A stretch of 64,000 nucleotides of DNA from Mycobacterium sp. Aquia_216 (lineage in GTDB: Bacteria; Actinomycetota; Actinomycetes; Mycobacteriales; Mycobacteriaceae), in the NCBI RefSeq assembly GCF_026723865.1, contig NZ_CP113529.1, positions 3,038,001-3,102,000 on the forward strand, written 5' to 3'. Both the position numbers and the translations under genes were made by a program. Below are positions 59,021 through 64,000 of the stretch, one piece after another (position 1 is the stretch's first letter; each line of letters begins with the position of its first letter). The notes beneath the pieces were generated by a model that made no database searches, was not told where the DNA came from, and worked only from the letters and a program-made list of their open reading frames with translations.

Positions 59021-60208
59021 ATGCATCTTCAGCTGTTCCTATTGATCGTCGTCGTGGTGACTGCGCTGGGCTTCGATTTCACCAACGGGTTTCATGACAC
59101 CGCGAACGCCATGGCCACCTCGATCGCCAGCGGCGCCCTCTCGCCGAAGGTCGCGGTCGCTCTCTCGGCAGTACTGAACCTGGTCGGCGCCTTCCTGTCT
59201 ACCGCCGTGGCGGCGACCATCGCCACCGGCCTGGTCGACCAGCACCTGGTGACTCTGGAATTGGTGTTCGCCGGATTGGTCGGCGGCATCATCTGGAACC
59301 TGCTGACTTGGCTGCTGGGCATCCCGTCCAGTTCGTCGCATGCGCTGATCGGCGGCATCATTGGCGCCACCCTCGCCGCGGTCGGCGGACATGGCGTGAT
59401 CTGGAAACAGCTGGTGACCGACGTGATCGCACCCGCGCTGGTCTCGCCGCTGATCGCCGGCGTTGTGGCCGCGACCGGCACCTGGCTGATCTACCGCATA
59501 GTCCGCGGCTTCTCCGAAAAACGCACCAATCGGGCCTTCCGCTACGGCCAGATCGGATCGGCCTCGCTGGTCTCGCTGGCGCATGGCACCAATGACGCCC
59601 AGAAGACAATGGGTGTCATTTTCCTGGCACTCATTTCTTACGGCGCGGCTAAAAGCAACGCGGGCACCCCACCGGTCTGGGTGATCTTCTCGTGCGCGCT
59701 GGCCATCGCGTTGGGCACCTACCTCGGCGGCTGGCGGGTGATGCGCACCCTGGGTAAGGGGCTGGTGGAGATCGAGTCGCCGCAGGGCATGGCCGCGGAG
59801 ACGTCCTCGGCGGCAACGATCCTGCTTTCAAGCCACTTCGGTTACCCGTTGTCCACCACCCACGTCGTCACCGGCTCCATACTGGGTAGCGGAGTCGGCA
59901 AACCCGGCGCGGAGGTGCGTTGGAGGGTAGCCGGCCGGATGGCTACGGCGTGGCTGTTTACCCTGCCCGCCGCCGGCGGCGTCGGAGCCGGCGTCTACCT
60001 TATCGTGCACGGTATCGGTGGATTCATCGGTGCGACAACAGGTTTCGTGTTGCTGATCGCCGTCGCTACCGGAATCTGGCTGCGGTCACGTAGGTCGCAA
60101 GTCAATCAGAGGAACGTCAACGACGACTGGGAAGGCAAGGACGGCGCCCCCAGTGACAGGCGGTCAGCCAGCGGCACCCGGCGGCCAGAGACCGCCACCG
60201 CGGCCTAG
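59021..60208 (+). CDS. pitA: PiT family inorganic phosphate permease
   Basis: Low-affinity phosphate/metal symporter of the inner membrane, 395 residues with about ten hydrophobic helices. Two PiT signature repeats are visible: FDFTNGFHDTANAMATSIASGAL near residue 18 and SLAHGTNDAQKTMGVIFLA near 186. The paired IPSSSSHALIGG and PLSTTHVVTGSI loops are present too. ATG 59021 (MHLQLFLLIVVVV) matches the recalled M. tuberculosis PitA start, so it is preferred over TTG 58979. The tail is hydrophilic. M. tuberculosis pitA lies elsewhere in its genome, so this may be a second copy or a relocated gene. Confidence 0.9.
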   Translation: MHLQLFLLIVVVVTALGFDFTNGFHDTANAMATSIASGALSPKVAVALSAVLNLVGAFLSTAVAATIATGLVDQHLVTLELVFAGLVGGIIWNLLTWLLGIPSSSSHALIGGIIGATLAAVGGHGVIWKQLVTDVIAPALVSPLIAGVVAATGTWLIYRIVRGFSEKRTNRAFRYGQIGSASLVSLAHGTNDAQKTMGVIFLALISYGAAKSNAGTPPVWVIFSCALAIALGTYLGGWRVMRTLGKGLVEIESPQGMAAETSSAATILLSSHFGYPLSTTHVVTGSILGSGVGKPGAEVRWRVAGRMATAWLFTLPAAGGVGAGVYLIVHGIGGFIGATTGFVLLIAVATGIWLRSRRSQVNQRNVNDDWEGKDGAPSDRRSASGTRRPETATAA

Positions 60209-60962
60209 CGGCAACCACCTCCGAGGTCATCGGTACCGGCTGCACCGGTTCGTCTCATCCCTCGACGGGTTAGATGGCGCTACCGCGACGGATTTTACGG
60301 AGAACCCTTGCGGCGCATGGCAGTACGCTGAGCCGCTTTTCGCAAACTGGCACAGGAGATGTCTACTGTGACGACGGGACTACGCGAGCAAGCCCGGAGT
60401 CCGGGATCGATTGATGCGGAACGCCGTTCAGTCGTTATCGAAGGGCGCCGTGGCCGACATCCTCCGTGACCGTGCTCGCCAGCGTTGCCTGGACGAGGGT
60501 CTAGCCTTTGGCAGAAGGGACCCAAAAGCGGCTTGCGGCCGTGGACGCGGTCCCGCAAGCTGCAAAGGACGCGAAAGGTGACGCCCGCGCGGCGGAAGCT
60601 CTGCCGTAGCGAAACCGACGCTCTGGCGTAGCTGTTTTGGATGCCTCGAGCTCGAGGCGTTCGCCCGTCACACTCCAGGTAACGGATCAATCAGGTAGCC
60701 GGTTCACTGAGTTCATGATCGGGTGTCGGGTGTACACGACATCGCCAATTCCTCGTTCTCAGACCATCGGGGCGTCAGGACCGAGGATAAACCCTCCGCT
60801 TACTGCCAAAATGCTGTCAATTCAAGCTATTTCGGCGTCCACTTCGGTGATATACAACACGATCCGGGCGCCGATTGAACTTAGACCCGGACGCATACGT
60901 CGGGCTCAGTAGGTAGATGACAACACCACTACCGCAGTGACAAGACAACCCTGGAGCCGAAT
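60209..60962. other. 754-bp region without a supported gene, upstream of the dar-like operon
   Basis: No convincing gene. Short frames at 60361-60471 and 60637-60912, and a run near 60501-60608 whose translation ends AKDAKGDARAAEALP, have no family match that I recognise; the last may be a gene fragment. The stretch from about 60640 to 60900 is visibly less GC-rich than the rest. It holds a perfect 16-bp palindrome (60643-60658) and GTGTACAC near 60730. An imperfect inverted repeat CCCGGACG/CGTCGGG lies at 60886-60904, about 60 bp before darB. TGGAG precedes the darB start. Confidence 0.5.
60643..60658. promoter_or_regulatory. Perfect 16-bp palindrome upstream of the dar-like operon
   Basis: GCCTCGAG at 60643-60650 is followed directly by its exact complement CTCGAGGC. 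It lies about 300 bp before the DarB-like gene, in a gap with no coding sequence, and could be an operator. No regulator gene is visible within the window nearby. Confidence 0.35.
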
Positions 60963-62102
60963 ATGAGCGCTTACATCACAGCTACCGGCAGCTTTCTGCC
61001 CGGCGACCCCGTGCCGAACGACGAAATAGAGGACTACATCGGAAAGGCGGGACGCTCGACCTCTGATCTCAAGGACATCACTCTCGCCAACTGCGGCATC
61101 AAAACGCGCCACTATGCGATCGACAAGAAACAGCAGACGGTCATTTCCAACGCGGCGATGGCAGCCAACGCCGTCCGGAACGCAGCCGAGCGCGTCGGCC
61201 TCGGTCCCGACGATGTCGAGTTGCTGTGTGCAGCCACCACGCTGCCGGACCTGATGGCACCAGGACATGCCAGCACGGTGCACGGCGAGCTGGGCTACGG
61301 CCCCCTCGAAATCGCGACCCTGCACGGGATCTGCAGTTCAGGGATTATGGCACTGAAGAACGCGTACCTGCAGGTGGCGATCGGTGAGAAGCGGACCGCG
61401 ATCAGCGTGGCAAGCGAGTTCGCCTCCCGCTTCTTCAAGAACTCCCGCTATGAGGAGATGGGCGTTGTCGCCGAGGAGGGGACTCTCCCGCTCGAAGCCG
61501 CATTCTTGCGCTACATGCTCTCGGACGGGGCCGGCGCAGTGGTGATCCAGAACGAGCCCAAAACCTCTGGCATCAGCCTGCGGATCGACTGGATCTCGCT
61601 GACGTCGTACGCGAACACCGAGAAGACCTGTATGTACGGGGGCAGTCCGGATACGGGAGCCACGAAGTCATGGGGCGACTACCCGAACGCTTCGGAGGCC
61701 GCCGCCGACGGGGCGTTGGTCCTGCGGCAGGACCTTTCCCTACTCCCACACCTGGTGAAGGTCGGCGTCGACGAGTATGACCGCCTGCTCCGATTGGGCA
61801 AATTCGATCCCTCGACACTGACTTGGATCCCGGCGCACTATTCGAGTGAACGAATGAAAGACACTGTGATGAAGGAGTTTTCGCGACGCGGCATCGACGG
61901 TGGGCGGCCCGACATGTGGTACAGCAACCTGACGAGCGTCGGAAACATCGGCAGCGCTTCCATTTACGTCATCCTTGACGAGATGATGGAGCAGGGTCTG
62001 ATCAAGGACGGCGACACGATGCTGTGCATGGTCCCCGAGTCCGGCCGGTTCGCAATCTCTTTCATGCATCTCACCGCGGTGTCGTCGGAGACCTCACGGT
62101 GA
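60963..62102 (+). CDS. DarB-like ketosynthase (KAS III family, dialkylresorcinol biosynthesis)
   Basis: A 379-residue thiolase-fold condensing enzyme. The catalytic set is Cys124 (LHGICSSG), His292 (IPAHYSSE) and Asn328 (SVGNIGSAS). Features beyond ordinary FabH match the DarB group of dialkylresorcinol and flexirubin pathways as I recall it: FLPGDPVPNDEIEDYIG at the start, NCGIKTRHYAID, FLRYMLSDGAGAVVIQ, the ISLRIDWIS and SYANTEKTCMYGG segments, and VPESGRFA near the end. DarB joins two acyl thioesters, one a beta-ketoacyl chain, to make the ring precursor. The next gene, DarA-like, overlaps its stop (GTGA). ATG 60963 follows TGGAG. Confidence 0.82.
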   Translation: MSAYITATGSFLPGDPVPNDEIEDYIGKAGRSTSDLKDITLANCGIKTRHYAIDKKQQTVISNAAMAANAVRNAAERVGLGPDDVELLCAATTLPDLMAPGHASTVHGELGYGPLEIATLHGICSSGIMALKNAYLQVAIGEKRTAISVASEFASRFFKNSRYEEMGVVAEEGTLPLEAAFLRYMLSDGAGAVVIQNEPKTSGISLRIDWISLTSYANTEKTCMYGGSPDTGATKSWGDYPNASEAAADGALVLRQDLSLLPHLVKVGVDEYDRLLRLGKFDPSTLTWIPAHYSSERMKDTVMKEFSRRGIDGGRPDMWYSNLTSVGNIGSASIYVILDEMMEQGLIKDGDTMLCMVPESGRFAISFMHLTAVSSETSR

Positions 62103-63043
62103 CTATGACGTCGGAAGCTGGCCCGATGGCGCGGCCGCGCCATCGGGCGGTCGTCTACCTGTACACGCAGACGGGGCAGTTGCGCGAGACGGCGCAGGCA
62201 TTGACCGCCCCGCTGGAGGCGCGAGGGTGGGACGTCCGTTGGGTCGAAGTGCGGCCGCGTGACGCGTTCCCGTTTCCCTGGCCAATTCGACGATTCTTCG
62301 GAGTGTTCCCGCACGCGGTGGACCCGCAGGCGCTCGTGGAGCTCGTCGAGCCGGCGGGCGGCTTCGACTCGGCTGCAGACGAATTGGTCATCCTGGCCTA
62401 CCAGGTGTGGTACCTGGCGCCCTCGCTTCCCATCCGATCGCTGCTGAAAACGCATCCCGAGGCGGTCCGGGGCCGCACCGTCGTCTCGCTGATCGCATGC
62501 CGCAACATGTGGTATTCGGCGGCAATTGAAGCATCCGGGCTGCTGCGATCCGCGGGCGCCCGGCGCGTCGACGTAGTCGCCGCCACCGATACGCGAGGGT
62601 CGTCGACGACCCTGGTGACCACTCTGCGTTGGCTGCTGACCGGAAAACGCGCACCGTTTCTATGGTTTGGGCGAGCCGGGGTCGGCGACGACGAATTCAC
62701 AAGAGTCGCCGCCGTCGGGCAGTGCATCGCCGAGTCGCGGCCATGCCCGCAAGATGCGGCGCCGGTCGTGCCCGCGTTGGCTGCGGCGGACGTCCTTGCC
62801 GGTACGGCATTTCGTAGGTGGGGCGCAACCGTCAGATCCATGCGCCGATTCGGCGGTGCCGCACACGCAGCGACTCTGCTCACATTCGTGCTCGGTCTGG
62901 GGATCGCCATCGTGATCGGTCTGCCGTTGCTCGCATTCGCGGCAGCCGTGGGCGGTGAACGCTTCGCTACCCGCGTTCGCGGCTTCGTCTACCGTCGGAT
63001 CTCCTTCGATCTGCCGGTATTCGACCAGGTGGTGAGCGCATGA
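62099..63043 (+). CDS. DarA-like aromatase / dialkylresorcinol condensing protein
   Basis: A 314-residue protein with a flavodoxin-like start, AVVYLYTQTGQLRETAQAL, followed by EVRPRDAFPFPWPIRRFFGVFPHAV. Both stretches resemble the DarA proteins of dialkylresorcinol clusters as I recall them. DarA is proposed to complete ring formation and aromatisation after DarB. ILAYQVWYLAPSLPIRSLL follows. One or two hydrophobic helices (LLTFVLGLGIAIVIGLPLL, about 260-280) suggest membrane attachment. GTG 62099 overlaps the darB stop; ATG 62105 and 62126 are alternatives. Pairing with a DarB-like gene strengthens the call. Confidence 0.75.
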   Translation: MTMTSEAGPMARPRHRAVVYLYTQTGQLRETAQALTAPLEARGWDVRWVEVRPRDAFPFPWPIRRFFGVFPHAVDPQALVELVEPAGGFDSAADELVILAYQVWYLAPSLPIRSLLKTHPEAVRGRTVVSLIACRNMWYSAAIEASGLLRSAGARRVDVVAATDTRGSSTTLVTTLRWLLTGKRAPFLWFGRAGVGDDEFTRVAAVGQCIAESRPCPQDAAPVVPALAAADVLAGTAFRRWGATVRSMRRFGGAAHAATLLTFVLGLGIAIVIGLPLLAFAAAVGGERFATRVRGFVYRRISFDLPVFDQVVSA

Positions 63044-63102
63044 CCGCGGCAGCACCCCGTACCGGGACGACCGGTAGCGGCGAGTCTGGAAGGGAGGCAA
63101 CG

Positions 63103-63363
63103 ATGACCGCTGAGAATCTCGATCACCAGGACCTCGTGGACTGGTTGTCCGCCAAGGTGGCCGGGCAGCTCAACGTGGCGCCGGACACCATCGACATCGA
63201 CACCCCGTTGGCCGATTACGGGATTGACTCCGCCGCGAGTCTGACGCTGTGCGCGGACCTGGAGTTCGAGAAGGGAATCCCCGTCGAAACCACGATTGTG
63301 TGGGATTACGCCACCATTAATGCCATCGCGGCGTACCTCGTCACCGAGCGGGTGCTGCCATGA
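63103..63363 (+). CDS. Stand-alone acyl carrier protein
   Basis: An 86-residue acyl carrier protein. The phosphopantetheine Ser43 lies in DYGIDSAASL, followed by helix II and III residues (LTLCADLEFEKGIPV, TINAIAAYLV). AGGGAGG ends 5 nt before ATG 63103, so I prefer this start to ATG 63040, which would add 21 residues and overlap darA. In dar clusters a carrier protein (DarC) is usual. Here the stop overlaps the start of a type I PKS (ATGA), so it may serve that enzyme, DarB, or both. Confidence 0.85.
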   Translation: MTAENLDHQDLVDWLSAKVAGQLNVAPDTIDIDTPLADYGIDSAASLTLCADLEFEKGIPVETTIVWDYATINAIAAYLVTERVLP

Positions 63364-64000
63364 TGCCGATCGCGGTGGTCGGTGTCGATTGCCGCTTTCC
63401 CGGCGCGCCCGACAAGGACGCGTTCTGGCGACTGCTGATGGATGGCGTGGTGGCCGACAGCGAAGTGCCTTCGCAGCGTTGGGATGTCGACTCCTACTAT
63501 CGCTGCGACGGTGGTCCTGGATCGATGAATACCCGGCGCGGCCATTTCATCGACAATGTCGACACATTCGACAACGACTTCTTCGGGATAGCGCCCATCG
63601 AGGCGGGGGCGCTTGACCCGCAGCAGCGCCTGCTCCTGGAATCATCCTGGCGCGCAATCGAAGATGCCGGAATGGACCCGCGGTCGCTGGCCGGCACCCC
63701 GACCGGGGTCTTCGTCGGCATCATGTCCAGCGAGTGGAGCAACCTGCAAATTCTCGACTTCGCCGGGCTCACGGCGTTCCGCGGAACGGGCAGTGGCTAT
63801 TTCATGACTGCTAACCGTATCTCCTACCACCTGGGTCTGACCGGGCCAAGCGTGGCCATCGATTCAGCCTGCTCGTCATCACTGACTGCCGTCCACCAGG
63901 GCTGCGCGGCGCTTCGCTCGGGGGAGGCCGATACCGTCATCGCGGCAGGTGCGAATCTCATTCTGACACCGTCACTTTCGATCTTCTATACCCAGGCAGG
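63360..64000 (+). CDS. Type I polyketide synthase, N-terminal ketosynthase only (runs off the window)
   Basis: An open frame from ATG 63360 to the right edge (213 codons seen). It begins MMPIAVVGVDCRFPGAPDK, a KS start with no docking helix, and has [21 protein letters not shown] and the active-site Cys171 in DSACSSSLTAVHQG. It is clearly a modular or iterative PKS ketosynthase, somewhat divergent from the Pks7 and Pks8 KS domains in this window. The start overlaps the ACP stop, so the dar-like genes and this PKS form one operon. Later domains are outside the window. Confidence 0.9.
   Translation, partial: MMPIAVVGVDCRFPGAPDKDAFWRLLMDGVVADSEVPSQRWDVDSYYRCDGGPGSMNTRRGHFIDNVDTFDNDFFGIAPIEAGALDPQQRLLLESSWRAIEDAGMDPRSLAGTPTGVFVGIMSSEWSNLQILDFAGLTAFRGTGSGYFMTANRISYHLGLTGPSVAIDSACSSSLTAVHQGCAALRSGEADTVIAAGANLILTPSLSIFYTQA

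Noticed and set aside
60637..60912. A 91-codon frame before the DarB-like gene
   Set aside because: Composition does not resemble its neighbours, there is no start signal, and the region carries palindromes more typical of control DNA.
56142..64000. Right-hand attachment site (duplicate of the tRNA-Pro 3' end)
   Set aside because: I looked for the GGTTCAAATCCTGTCAG end downstream and found no copy within the window.

Overview
The window is a GC-rich stretch of chromosome from a slow-growing Mycobacterium. The gene content and order of the M. tuberculosis Rv1653-Rv1713 interval are easy to follow (argJ-argH, pks10-pks7-pks8/17-pks9-pks11, tyrS to recN, pyrG-xerD, parA-scpAB-rluB-cmk-der, tRNA-Pro). 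PPE and 13E12-type proteins and MIRU-like repeats also fit. The species cannot be named from this sequence alone. Comparisons with M. tuberculosis rest on recalled family knowledge; no search was run.

Layout. 1-6609: arginine operon (3' end of argJ, then argB, D, F, R, G, H), tightly coupled, with MIRU-like repeats at two junctions. 6761-24944: polyketide locus with a type III PKS (pks10-like), two fully reducing type I modules (pks7-like and an unsplit pks8/17-like), a KS-AT-ACP protein (pks9-like) whose KS has Gln in place of the catalytic Cys, and a second type III PKS (pks11-like). 24927-28525: a collapsed cyp139-like P450 remnant, an intact ABC-F protein and a 13E12-family HNH protein. 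28623-35370: a hydrolase/ligase fusion, a Trm112-like protein, a TetR regulator beside a two-gene ABC exporter with a palindromic operator, and an ammonium transporter. 35438-49558: DNA repair, translation and metabolic genes (mpg, tyrS, tlyA, nadK, recN, steA, mctB, pyrG, NUDIX, xerD). A structured, probably non-coding element lies between tyrS and the DUF732 gene. 49661-55877: an O-methyltransferase and the parA-scpA-scpB-rluB-cmk-der operon.

After tRNA-Pro(GGG) at 56142 the conserved backbone ends and an accessory region begins. It holds a PPE gene, a mycobacteriophage-type glycosyltransferase, a PiT phosphate permease, and an operon at 60963-64000 (open at the window edge). That operon encodes a DarB-like ketosynthase, a DarA-like aromatase/condensing protein, a stand-alone ACP and a type I PKS.

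How the genes fit together. In the first PKS locus the KSQ loading protein (Pks9) probably supplies an acetyl starter. Docking tails suggest the order Pks9 -> Pks7 (methylmalonyl) -> Pks8 (malonyl), followed by transfer to a type III PKS to make a methyl-branched pyrone or resorcinol. The Dar-type operon at the right edge would be an independent route to dialkylresorcinols, here joined to a type I PKS. It is the most likely under-described system in the window.
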